In this document: positions 7,867 through 14,798 of the stretch, piece by piece
Numbering within the stretch: position 1 is the first letter of the stretch
Layout of the letters: the number at the start of each line of letters is the position of its first letter
From: Bacteroidia bacterium
Lineage (GTDB): Bacteria > Bacteroidota > Bacteroidia > SpSt-205
DNA length: 17,717 nucleotides
Direction: 5' to 3'
Assembly (NCBI GenBank): GCA_025060275.1
Contig: JANXCJ010000027.1
Location: 1 to 17,717, forward strand
Program-made: the position numbers and the translations under genes
The notes under the pieces: model-generated
What the model was told of the DNA's origin: nothing
Seen by the model: the letters and a program-made list of their open reading frames with translations, nothing else
The model's database searches: none

Positions 7867-8318
7867 TTAGATTCTTTTATCACTCATCCTTATCTCCGTG
7901 GCGACTGAATAAAGCTTCCTCCCATAAGGCCTGGTTGTCAGAATGTATGCACCACCTCAAAAAGGATGTCTATCTCTTTCGCCTATACTATTACTTTATA
8001 ACTCAGAAAAAAATACAACTCCTTCACAAGCGGTTCTTAGGCGTAGATGCTCCTACAGATGTGCTTGCCTTTGACTACTCAAATGGAGGAAGGATAGAGG
8101 GTGAAGTCTTTATTTCGCCTAAGCAGGTGCGTCTACATGCAGGTTGGTATAATGTGGCTTTTCCGAAAGAGCTGAGACGGGTTATGGTTCATGGTTTGCT
8201 CCACCTATTAGGATGGAATGATAAGGAGGAGAGGGAGCGAGAAGAGATGCGGAAGAGAGAAGACTTTTGTTTGCAGCTTTGGGAGGCACGATATGTTTCA
8301 CATGAAACATGCGGATAA
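7839..8318 (+). CDS. ybeY: Endoribonuclease YbeY (rRNA maturation factor)
   Basis: This is a metal-dependent endoribonuclease for 16S rRNA 3'-end processing and ribosome quality control. The signature VHGLLHLLGWNDKEE lies at about 117-131, with His118 and His122 as metal ligands. Asp128 occupies the third ligand position, where most bacteria have His; Bacteroidota YbeY commonly shows this variant. The upstream TDVLAFDY and GEVFISP segments also fit. Length is 159 aa from GTG 7839, which overlaps the previous gene by 28 nt. Family N termini align better from the CTG at 7863 (LIRFFY), giving 151 aa and a CTGA overlap with the previous stop. The 3' end overlaps mnmG by 26 nt, and that overlap contains the parS-like site. 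Confidence 0.88.
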   Translation: MRNPTVLPLIRFFYHSSLSPWRLNKASSHKAWLSECMHHLKKDVYLFRLYYYFITQKKIQLLHKRFLGVDAPTDVLAFDYSNGGRIEGEVFISPKQVRLHAGWYNVAFPKELRRVMVHGLLHLLGWNDKEEREREEMRKREDFCLQLWEARYVSHETCG

Positions 8319-10179
8319 TGACTTTGATGTGATAGTAGTAGGGGCTGGCCATGCGGGAAATGAGGCGGCTGCTGCAGCGGCACGTATGGGCTGCCGAACT
8401 TTACTTATTACGCTGGATATGACTAAAATAGGACAGATGTCCTGCAATCCTGCCATGGGGGGTATTGCGAAGGGGCAGCTTGTGCGGGAAATAGATGCCT
8501 TAGGAGGACTCTCAGGCATCATAACTGATGAGACGATGATTCAATTCCGCATGTTGAATCGCTCCAAAGGGCCGGCTCTTTGGAGCCCCCGTGCCCAGAA
8601 TGACCGAGCGGCTTTTGCAGCCCGATGGCGATGGCACTTAGAGCAAATACCTACCCTCTTCTTCTGGCAGGATGCCGTCATAGCTTTACTATTATCTCCT
8701 ACCAAGAAGCAGGTGAGAGGGGTAAGAACGCGTAGTGGCAAAACCTTCACTTCTAAAACTGTAGTGCTGACGAATGGGACTTTTTTAGGGGGCGTGATCC
8801 ATATAGGGCTTAACCAGCAGTCAGGAGGACGCATAGGAGAAAGTGCAGTTTATGGGCTGACGGAGCAGCTGAGGGAGTTAGGATTTGAGACAGGACGTAT
8901 GAAAACGGGTACGCCTCCACGCATAGATGGTCGCACGATAGATTATAGCCGATTAGAGGTACAGCCTGGGGATGAGCCGCCAGGCAAGTTTTCTTACGAG
9001 GATACACCTCCTCTCAAAGATCAACTTCCTTGCTGGATTACTTACACAAATCCCAAGGTCCATGAGATTCTGAGCCGGGGTTTCTCAGAGTCCCCTCTTT
9101 TTACAGGGGTGATTCAAAGCGTGGGACCCCGCTATTGTCCCTCCATAGAGGACAAAATAGTGCGTTTTGCAGACAAAGAGCGCCATCAGCTATTTATTGA
9201 GCCAGAAGGGCGTAATACCATAGAGATGTATCTTAACGGTTTTTCTTCTTCTTTGCCCGAACACATCCAGGCTGAAGCTCTTCGCCATATCCCAGGTTTA
9301 GAAAATGCTTACATGTTCCGTCCTGGTTATGCGATTGAATATGATTACTTTCCCCCTTATCAACTTTATCCTACTTTAGAAACTCGTCTCATAGAAAACC
9401 TATTCTTTGCGGGTCAGATCAATGGTACTACGGGATATGAAGAGGCAGCTGCCCAAGGTATTATCGCAGGCATGAATGCAGCTGCGAAAGTGAAGGGGCT
9501 GCCCCCTTTCGTGCTAGGACGAGATGAAGCTTACATCGGCGTGCTTATAGATGATCTGATCACTAAAGGCGTGGATGAACCCTACCGAATGTTTACTTCT
9601 CGGGCAGAATTTCGGCTTATGCTTCGGCAGGATAATGCCGATATTCGTCTGACGGAAAAGAGTTATCTCTTTGGACTTGCCACTGAGTCTCGCTATCAGC
9701 GTATGCAAGCGCGTAAGAGTCAAATCCAGCGGCTTCTCTCCTTCTTTCAAAGCTATAAGGTCTCCCCTGAGGAAGTAAACGGATGGTTAGAGAGCCAGGG
9801 CGAAAGTCCGATCAGCCAGAAGGTTCCTTTAGCTTCTATTCTTTTGCGTCCTCGCATGTCTTTGGAGCGGCTCTGTGCTCTTGTACCCCAGTTAGCTGAG
9901 CTAGTAAGCGCCCTAGAGCCGAGTGCTGTACAGACAGCTGAGATAGAGCTGCGCTATGCAGGCTATTTACAGAAGGAAAAGATGCAGGCAGAAAAAATGC
10001 GTAGGTTAGAAGAAATCCCTCTGCCTGAACACTTTGATTATCATAAGTTACAGGCACTTTCCTATGAGGCTCGCGAGAAGCTGACGAAGTACAAACCTCG
10101 CACTATTCGTCAGGCAAGTCAAATCAGCGGTGTGAGCCCTGCAGATATCGCTGTGCTTCTGACTTACTTAGGAAGGTAG
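8293..10179 (+). CDS. mnmG: tRNA uridine 5-carboxymethylaminomethyl modification enzyme MnmG (GidA)
   Basis: This is a 628-aa FAD-dependent enzyme that, with MnmE, adds carboxymethylaminomethyl to U34 of several tRNAs. The N-terminal Rossmann motif VIVVGAGHAGNEAA binds FAD (about 14-26). Conserved blocks follow: NPAMGGIAKGQLVREIDALGG, GTFLGG, YCPSIEDKIVRF with a conserved Cys at about 282, and FAGQINGTTGYEEAAAQG. The C-terminal helical domain (RYAGYLQKE to KPRTIRQASQISGV) that contacts MnmE and tRNA is complete. Length is normal for the family. The start is ATG 8293 (MFH); ATG 8302 is also possible. The first codons form a parS-like inverted repeat. It overlaps ybeY by 26 nt and is followed 8 nt later by the EnvC-like gene. 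Confidence 0.97.
   Translation: MFHMKHADNDFDVIVVGAGHAGNEAAAAAARMGCRTLLITLDMTKIGQMSCNPAMGGIAKGQLVREIDALGGLSGIITDETMIQFRMLNRSKGPALWSPRAQNDRAAFAARWRWHLEQIPTLFFWQDAVIALLLSPTKKQVRGVRTRSGKTFTSKTVVLTNGTFLGGVIHIGLNQQSGGRIGESAVYGLTEQLRELGFETGRMKTGTPPRIDGRTIDYSRLEVQPGDEPPGKFSYEDTPPLKDQLPCWITYTNPKVHEILSRGFSESPLFTGVIQSVGPRYCPSIEDKIVRFADKERHQLFIEPEGRNTIEMYLNGFSSSLPEHIQAEALRHIPGLENAYMFRPGYAIEYDYFPPYQLYPTLETRLIENLFFAGQINGTTGYEEAAAQGIIAGMNAAAKVKGLPPFVLGRDEAYIGVLIDDLITKGVDEPYRMFTSRAEFRLMLRQDNADIRLTEKSYLFGLATESRYQRMQARKSQIQRLLSFFQSYKVSPEEVNGWLESQGESPISQKVPLASILLRPRMSLERLCALVPQLAELVSALEPSAVQTAEIELRYAGYLQKEKMQAEKMRRLEEIPLPEHFDYHKLQALSYEAREKLTKYKPRTIRQASQISGVSPADIAVLLTYLGR
8294..8309. promoter_or_regulatory. parS-like site (ParB-binding consensus, 1 mismatch)
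   Basis: TGTTTCACATGAAACA differs from the widely conserved parS consensus TGTTTCACGTGAAACA at one central base. The outer 7-bp arms are perfectly complementary. It covers the mnmG start codon and the end of ybeY, so it is translated in two frames. ParB binding is inferred from consensus only. Part of the left arm also encodes the MFH start often seen in Bacteroidota MnmG. Confidence 0.5.
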
Positions 10180-10187
10180 AAGCACTG

Positions 10188-11441
10188 ATGCGGTGCTCGG
10201 GATGTTTGTCTTTCCCCATGTATGAAGGTTTTATAGGAGATAAACTCAATAAGATTCATCAAATCATGCTTTTGGGCATCATTCTTATTAGCCGGCTGGG
10301 CGCACAGTCACGCGACTTTACAGTTGAGAGAAAAAGGTTGGAACGGCGTCGCCAGCAAATAGAAGTGGAGCTTCGGCAGACTCAATATCTCCTTCAACAA
10401 ACTCGCACCGAAAAACGACGCTCTCTTGCCGAGCTTTCCCTTTTGCGCAGGCAAATCGCTCTCAGAGAAAAGCTCCTTTATAGTATCCACCAAGAACTCA
10501 ATCTATTAGAACAGGATATTTACCAGTTAGCTTACCTCAATCAGGCTCTTGAAAAAGACTTGCGAAGGTTATACCGCAATTATGTATGGACATTATATCT
10601 CTTAGACAAAACTCAGCGCCAAATAACGCCATGGATATGGATATTCAGCTCAGAGTCTTTTCAGCAAGCATATCAGCGAATTTTTTATTTCCGCGCCGTT
10701 TCTCGCTTCAGGGAGGAGCAACTGCGTCTTATAGAGCGGACGAGAAAGTTTCTGAATGAAAGAACGGAAGCCCTGCGGAAAAATCGCGATGAGAAGGCTC
10801 GCTTACTACGCCTTTATTCAGAGCAGGCACAAGCTCTTCAGAGAAGCCGAGAGGAGAAACGGATGGTGTTCCAACAACTCCGAGAGAAGGAAGCTAACTA
10901 TCGTCAACGGCTTTCTCAATCTCGGCGGGAGCTCCAGCAAATCCAAAAACGAATAGATGAGCTCATCCGAGCAGAGATTGAGCAATCTCAAAAAGCCTCC
11001 CTTTCTGTGGCGGAGAGCCGAATCGCAGGTGCTTTTGAGCATAACAAGGGAAGTCTCCCCTGGCCCATCGCCTCAGATAAGGCTGTAGTGATTAGCCCCT
11101 TTGGCACCGTAGAAGATGAAAGTGGGGGACTCATAACTAATCAGGGTGTCTATCTCGCTGGCCCTTCTCAAGCGGAGGTACGGGCAGTCTTTTCGGGTAA
11201 GGTTACTGCGGTGAGTACAGTCCCAGGACAAGGAAAAGTAGTAATACTCCAGCATGGACCTTACCGAACCGTCTATGCTCACCTCAAAGAAGTGTATGTA
11301 CAGACAGGGCAGCAGGTCTCCATTTTGACTCCCATAGGAAGGTTAGGAGAGAGTGGGGAAGGCGGTCTTGCTCAGCTCTATTTCCTGATCTACAGAGGTA
11401 AAACCCCGATTAACCCTTTAGAATGGGTGGCTGGACGATAG
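10188..11441 (+). CDS. EnvC-like murein hydrolase activator (degenerate LytM/M23 domain)
   Basis: Up to 417 aa. A hydrophobic export signal (MLLGIILISRLGAQ, about 27-40) is followed by long Arg/Glu/Gln-rich coiled coil (about 45-275) and a C-terminal LytM/M23 fold (about 295-417). The M23 zinc ligands are lost: the HxxxD position reads NQGVY and the HxH position reads QLY, while YAHL is kept. The coiled coil plus inactive LytM arrangement matches EnvC, which activates amidases that split septal peptidoglycan. Location would be periplasmic. ATG 10188 leaves 26 residues before the hydrophobic core. ATG 10218 or 10266 gives a more ordinary signal peptide. It lies 8 nt after mnmG and 6 nt before prmC, so it is probably cotranscribed. 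Confidence 0.82.
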   Translation: MRCSGCLSFPMYEGFIGDKLNKIHQIMLLGIILISRLGAQSRDFTVERKRLERRRQQIEVELRQTQYLLQQTRTEKRRSLAELSLLRRQIALREKLLYSIHQELNLLEQDIYQLAYLNQALEKDLRRLYRNYVWTLYLLDKTQRQITPWIWIFSSESFQQAYQRIFYFRAVSRFREEQLRLIERTRKFLNERTEALRKNRDEKARLLRLYSEQAQALQRSREEKRMVFQQLREKEANYRQRLSQSRRELQQIQKRIDELIRAEIEQSQKASLSVAESRIAGAFEHNKGSLPWPIASDKAVVISPFGTVEDESGGLITNQGVYLAGPSQAEVRAVFSGKVTAVSTVPGQGKVVILQHGPYRTVYAHLKEVYVQTGQQVSILTPIGRLGESGEGGLAQLYFLIYRGKTPINPLEWVAGR

Positions 11442-11455
11442 TTTCACATGAAAAT
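11440..11455. promoter_or_regulatory. Partial parS-like core at the prmC start
   Basis: AGTTTCACATGAAAAT shares the 13-nt core GTTTCACATGAAA with the site at 8294-8309 but mismatches it at the three outer bases, giving 12 of 16 matches to canonical parS. It spans the EnvC-like stop and the prmC ATG. Binding is doubtful. Confidence 0.25.
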
Positions 11456-12308
11456 ACTCTCGCTAGCCCAAATTCGGCAGAGTGCCATAAAAGCTCTTCT
11501 AAAGGTATATACCCCCGAAGAGGCCCAGGCACTAGTTCGGCGGCTTCTTCATCACTGCTTACCTGAGTGGGAGCTTACATGGCTTCAATCAAAAGGCGAG
11601 GCGCCTTTTCCCCTACACTGGCTAGACTGGTGGGAGAGAGCCTTAGCTCGTCTGTTAGTACAAGAGCCAATAGATTACATAACCGGTAAAACCTCTTTCC
11701 TGGGGATGGAAATTACACTTCAAAGAGGTATTTTTATTCCGCGTCCTGAGACAGAGGAGTGGGTGAGAAGGATAGTGCAAGAATATGCTTCTTCGCCTCC
11801 AAAATTCATCTTAGAGGTCGGTACGGGTAGCGGAGCTATAGCCATCTATCTTGCAAAGAGCTTTCCTGAAAGCATAGTGTACGGAGTGGATAAAAGTCCG
11901 CTTGCCCTGCAGGGGGCTAGAATGAATGCTCAGGCTCACAAACTAGATAATGTAATTTTAGATTATTGTGATTTTGGGCGTATGCCTTTACCTTCTGGGT
12001 GGCCTGACAGGTGGGACCTTATCGTTTCTAATCCTCCCTACATACCTTGGGAATTTCATAAAGAGACACAGGCGCAAGTTCGTATGTATGAGCCGCCTGA
12101 AGCGCTATTTTGTGAGGGGATAGGTATTACGAAGGAGATTCTTCTATATGCGGCTCAGAATCTGACTCAGGAGGGCAGCTGTGTAGTGGAAATCTTCCCC
12201 CCACATGCTCAGATGGTATTGTCGTTGATAGAAAAAGCTAATCTCATGGGTAAAGTTTATGCGGACTCTTATCAAAAGTTTCGCTGGATAGTAGCAAGAA
12301 GGAGATAG
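11448..12308 (+). CDS. prmC: Peptide chain release factor N5-glutamine methyltransferase PrmC (HemK)
   Basis: This 286-aa cytoplasmic enzyme uses SAM to methylate the glutamine of the GGQ motif in release factors RF1 and RF2. A helical N-terminal domain (about 1-85) is followed by the FIPRPETEE segment (about 97-104), SAM motif I ILEVGTGSGAIAIYLA (about 121-136), an acidic residue at Asp148, and the catalytic NPPY at 195-198. Length is typical. The ATG lies 6 nt after the EnvC-like stop, on a parS-like core. It is the last protein gene of the operon; the tRNA cluster begins about 105 bp downstream with its own promoter. Confidence 0.95.
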   Translation: MKILSLAQIRQSAIKALLKVYTPEEAQALVRRLLHHCLPEWELTWLQSKGEAPFPLHWLDWWERALARLLVQEPIDYITGKTSFLGMEITLQRGIFIPRPETEEWVRRIVQEYASSPPKFILEVGTGSGAIAIYLAKSFPESIVYGVDKSPLALQGARMNAQAHKLDNVILDYCDFGRMPLPSGWPDRWDLIVSNPPYIPWEFHKETQAQVRMYEPPEALFCEGIGITKEILLYAAQNLTQEGSCVVEIFPPHAQMVLSLIEKANLMGKVYADSYQKFRWIVARRR

Positions 12309-12372
12309 ATGAGGGCTATTTTGGAGAATATTGTAAGGTTCATTTGAAGGTTCTTAGGTGTGGAGACAGGTA

Positions 12373-12399
12373 TTGGATTTCTTAAAAGGCTTATCTTTG
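12373..12399 (+). promoter_or_regulatory. Promoter of the tRNA cluster (TTG-N16-TATCTTTG)
   Basis: A -33-like TTG (12373-12375), 16-nt spacer and exact -7 element TATCTTTG (12392-12399) lie 14 nt before the mature 5' end of the first tRNA. The same 16-nt spacing is seen at 17166-17192. The rest of 12309-12413 holds nothing I recognise. Confidence 0.65.
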
Positions 12400-12413
12400 T
12401 AGTCCTTCGCCGC

Positions 12414-12486
12414 GGGGGGTTAGCTCAGTTGGTAGAGCGCCAGCATGGCATGCTGGAGGTCAGCGGTTCGATTCCGCTACCCTCCA
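12414..12486 (+). tRNA. tRNA-Ala (GGC)
   Basis: This is a 73-nt cloverleaf. The acceptor stem GGGGGGT/ACCCTCC contains the G3:U70 pair that specifies alanine. The D arm is GCTC/GAGC. The anticodon stem CCAGC/GCTGG has loop ATGGCAT, giving anticodon GGC. The T arm is AGCGG-TTCGATT-CCGCT. The discriminator is A, and CCA is not encoded. Confidence 0.96.
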
Positions 12487-12494
12487 CTTATTGG

Positions 12495-12567
12495 GGGGAG
12501 TTAGCTCAGTTGGTAGAGCGCCAGAATCGCACTCTGGAGGTCAGCGGTTCGAATCCGCTACTCTCCA
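12495..12567 (+). tRNA. tRNA-Ala (CGC)
   Basis: This is a 73-nt cloverleaf, 8 nt after the first tRNA. The acceptor stem GGGGAGT/ACTCTCC keeps G3:U70. The anticodon stem CCAGA/TCTGG has loop ATCGCAC, giving anticodon CGC (reads GCG). The D and T arms are nearly identical to the upstream tRNA-Ala. The discriminator is A with no encoded CCA. Confidence 0.95.
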
Positions 12568-12571
12568 TGAA

Positions 12572-12661
12572 GGAGAGGTGCCGGAGTGGTCGAACGGGCA
12601 CGACTGGAAATCGTGTACCCCGACAAAATCGGGGTCGGGGGTTCGAATCCCCCCCTCTCCG
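12572..12661 (+). tRNA. tRNA-Ser (GGA)
   Basis: This is a 90-nt class II tRNA. The acceptor stem is GGAGAGG/CCTCTCC with discriminator G, as in serine tRNAs. The anticodon stem CACGA/TCGTG has loop CTGGAAA, giving anticodon GGA. A long variable arm with a CCCCGA/TCGGGG stem precedes the T arm GGGGG-TTCGAAT-CCCCC. It lies 4 nt after the second tRNA-Ala. Confidence 0.96.
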
Positions 12662-12711
12662 CTGCTACAGACATGGGCTTATGCGAGGCTGACACATTAT
12701 TTGCCTATTTA

Positions 12712-12734
12712 GAGGGAAATAGATAGTTTCCCTC
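12712..12734 (+). terminator. Stem-loop after the tRNA cluster, possible terminator
   Basis: A perfect 8-bp stem (GAGGGAAA/TTTCCCTC) with a 7-nt loop lies 50 nt after tRNA-Ser. No T-run follows directly; a T8 tract appears about 38 nt further on (12772-12779). It may end or protect the tRNA transcript. The rest of 12662-12880 shows no gene. Confidence 0.4.
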
Positions 12735-12880
12735 CCTTAGCCCCCAACGGCGTTTATTTACGTTTTCCGTCTTTTTTTTCTTGTACAATACTTTTCTTTC
12801 TACAAGTATGCATAGCCTTAGCTGCTATTAGATGGCATAGGATTCCATTCCTTTGTCTTCTGTGCATACATGCAAGAGGT

Positions 12881-14068
12881 TCAAACGCGCTCTAAGAGAA
12901 CGCTTACCCCTTGTCCAACCCCTACACAGAGTGTAGCTAAACCATATTTTTTCTGATAGTGCTGAAGGCTACGGGCTAAAGTAAGGGCTAAACGAGCTCC
13001 ACTAGCTCCTAAGGGGTGTCCTATCGCAATAGCTCCCCCGTGAATATTCAACCGACTCTCATCAATTTCTAAAAGTTTGATACATGCTAGCACTTGGGCA
13101 GCGAAGGCTTCATTTAGCTCTATAAGGTCTATATCGTGTAAAGATAAGCTATGTCTTTGCATGAGCTTTTGGGTAGCGGGGACGGGACCTATCCCCATAT
13201 AAGCAGGGTCTACACCAGCCGTAGCTCCCCCTACTATACGAGCCATAGGCTTAAGCTCATATTCCTTGATAGCTTTTTCGCTGGCTAAGAGAAGTATTGC
13301 CCCTCCATCATTTATACCTGAGGAGTTTCCGGCGGTTACGGTGCCATTCTCACGAAAAGCTGGCTTGAGCTGTGCGAGCTTTTCTAGTGTAGTATCAGGG
13401 CGAGGATGCTCGTCTGCCTCAAAGAGGGTTCCATCCGGCAGAGGTACGCTCATCATTTCTCCTTGGAAGAAGCCTTTCTTCATTGCTGCTGCATAACGCT
13501 GCTGAGATTGCCAAGCGTAGAGGTCCTGAGCTTCTCGTGAGATGTGATAGCGTTCTGCTACATTTTCGGCGGTTTCTCCCATGCTGTATGGAGGGTATTT
13601 TTGGGCTAAAAGGGGGTTAGTGAATCGCCAACCTATTGTAGTATCATATATTTCTGCCCTGCGCGAAAATGCTGTTTCAGCCTTAGGGATGACAAAAGGG
13701 GCGCGGCTCATAGACTCTATCCCTCCAGCTAAGACCAAGTCTGCTTCTCCGCACATGATAGCTCTTGCACCCTGAAGCACAGCTTCTAATCCGGAGGCAC
13801 AGAGTCTATTTACTGTTACGGCAGGCACTTCTACCGGCATTCCTGCGAGAAGGACAGCCATACGAGCTATATTCCTATTATCCTCACCGGCTTGGTTAGC
13901 ACATCCGATAATCACCTCATCATACCTTGAGGAGGGAATATGAGGAAATCGCTCTATGACTGCTCTGAGTAACATGGCTAAGAGATCATCAGGACGTACA
14001 GAAGCTAATTTTCCCCCATATCTACCAAAAGGACTACGGAGCCCTGCAATGATGTAAGCTTCTCCCAT
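12881..14068 (-). CDS. Acetyl-CoA acetyltransferase / 3-ketoacyl-CoA thiolase
   Basis: This 395-aa enzyme either condenses two acetyl-CoA or thiolytically cleaves 3-ketoacyl-CoA. The nucleophile Cys90 sits in NRLCASGLEAV. NEAFA lies at about 319-323. The catalytic His351 is in GGAIAIGHPLGASGAR, and the general-base Cys381 is in CVGVGQG, where Val replaces the more usual Gly. GNSSGINDGGA is also conserved. The length is that of a complete thiolase. Sequence alone does not separate the biosynthetic from the degradative (beta-oxidation, PcaF-type) subclass, and no other fatty-acid genes are nearby. ATG 14068 is preceded by a promoter-like element at 14075-14082 and diverges from ung. Confidence 0.93.
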   Translation of the reverse strand: MGEAYIIAGLRSPFGRYGGKLASVRPDDLLAMLLRAVIERFPHIPSSRYDEVIIGCANQAGEDNRNIARMAVLLAGMPVEVPAVTVNRLCASGLEAVLQGARAIMCGEADLVLAGGIESMSRAPFVIPKAETAFSRRAEIYDTTIGWRFTNPLLAQKYPPYSMGETAENVAERYHISREAQDLYAWQSQQRYAAAMKKGFFQGEMMSVPLPDGTLFEADEHPRPDTTLEKLAQLKPAFRENGTVTAGNSSGINDGGAILLLASEKAIKEYELKPMARIVGGATAGVDPAYMGIGPVPATQKLMQRHSLSLHDIDLIELNEAFAAQVLACIKLLEIDESRLNIHGGAIAIGHPLGASGARLALTLARSLQHYQKKYGLATLCVGVGQGVSVLLERV

Positions 14069-14074
14069 AGCCTG

Positions 14075-14082
14075 TAAAGGTA
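14075..14082 (-). promoter_or_regulatory. -7-like element for the thiolase gene
   Basis: On the minus strand this reads TACCTTTA, one mismatch (final G) to TAnnTTTG, 6 nt before the thiolase ATG. The short spacing repeats the pattern seen at other genes here. Confidence 0.35.
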
Positions 14083-14100
14083 AAGGTTCTATATGCCTCC

Positions 14101-14108
14101 TATATTTG
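14101..14108 (+). promoter_or_regulatory. -7 promoter element for ung
   Basis: TATATTTG exactly matches TAnnTTTG and ends only 4 nt before the GTG start at 14113, so the transcript should begin at or next to the start codon. No clear -33 TTG is visible. Confidence 0.55.
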
Positions 14109-14112
14109 TCTC

Positions 14113-14790
14113 GTGGCGGAAGTCAGTATAGAGCCTTCATGGAAATCCCTATTAGAGGAGGAGTTTCATAAACCTTATTTTGAGGCTCTAATCGCCTTCA
14201 TCAAAGATGAGATTAGAAAAGGCAAAACGATCTTTCCACCGGGCAGGCAGATATTCCGAGCTTTTGAGTTGTGCCCGATAGATAGGGTAAAAGTGGTCAT
14301 ATTAGGGCAGGACCCCTATCATGGGGTAGGGCAGGCACATGGGTTGTGCTTCTCTGTTCCTAAGGGGGTATCCCCTCCTCCTTCTCTTCGGAACATCTTT
14401 GAAGAAATTCGGGCAGACTTAGGTATGCCTATCCCCTCTCATGGGGACCTAACGGGATGGGCTATGCAAGGCGTTTTCCTTCTCAATGCTATTCTCACCG
14501 TGGAAGCTCACAAGCCTACCTCCCACCGGGGGCGAGGCTGGGAAATATTCACAGATAGAGTAATCAAGGTCATTTCTGATGTAAGGCCGCATGTGGTTTT
14601 TATGCTCTGGGGAAGCTATGCCCGCAGTAAAAAACCTCTTATTGATCAAACTAAACACCTGGTGTTAGAAGCGGCTCATCCTTCACCTTATTCAGCAGAG
14701 AAAGGATTCTTTGGGTGCCGGCATTTCTCTAAGGCAAACGCTTTTCTGGTGGCTCATGGAGTTACGCCGATTGATTGGGGTAAGTTGTAA
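14113..14790 (+). CDS. ung: Uracil-DNA glycosylase, family 1
   Basis: This 225-aa base-excision repair enzyme removes uracil from DNA. The water-activating motif GQDPYHG lies at 65-71 (catalytic Asp67). The uracil-pocket LCFSVP, the PPPSLRNIF segment and the DNA-intercalating HPSPYSAEKGFFGCRHFS motif (His189) are all present; Tyr stands where Escherichia coli Ung has Leu in HPSPLSA. It starts at GTG 14113, supported by the family-like N terminus (VSIEPSWKSLL). The start lies 4 nt after a -7 element, suggesting a leaderless mRNA. It converges on the next gene with 8 nt between stop codons. Confidence 0.96.
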   Translation: MAEVSIEPSWKSLLEEEFHKPYFEALIAFIKDEIRKGKTIFPPGRQIFRAFELCPIDRVKVVILGQDPYHGVGQAHGLCFSVPKGVSPPPSLRNIFEEIRADLGMPIPSHGDLTGWAMQGVFLLNAILTVEAHKPTSHRGRGWEIFTDRVIKVISDVRPHVVFMLWGSYARSKKPLIDQTKHLVLEAAHPSPYSAEKGFFGCRHFSKANAFLVAHGVTPIDWGKL

Positions 14791-14798
14791 AATTTTTC

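Noticed and set aside
12360..12692. 110-codon plus-strand open frame across the tRNA cluster
   Set aside because: It spans three well-formed tRNA genes; this is a common false protein call.
12780..12806. CTTGTA/TACAAG inverted repeat considered as the thiolase terminator
   Set aside because: The loop is long and, in the thiolase direction, it is followed by A rather than T residues.
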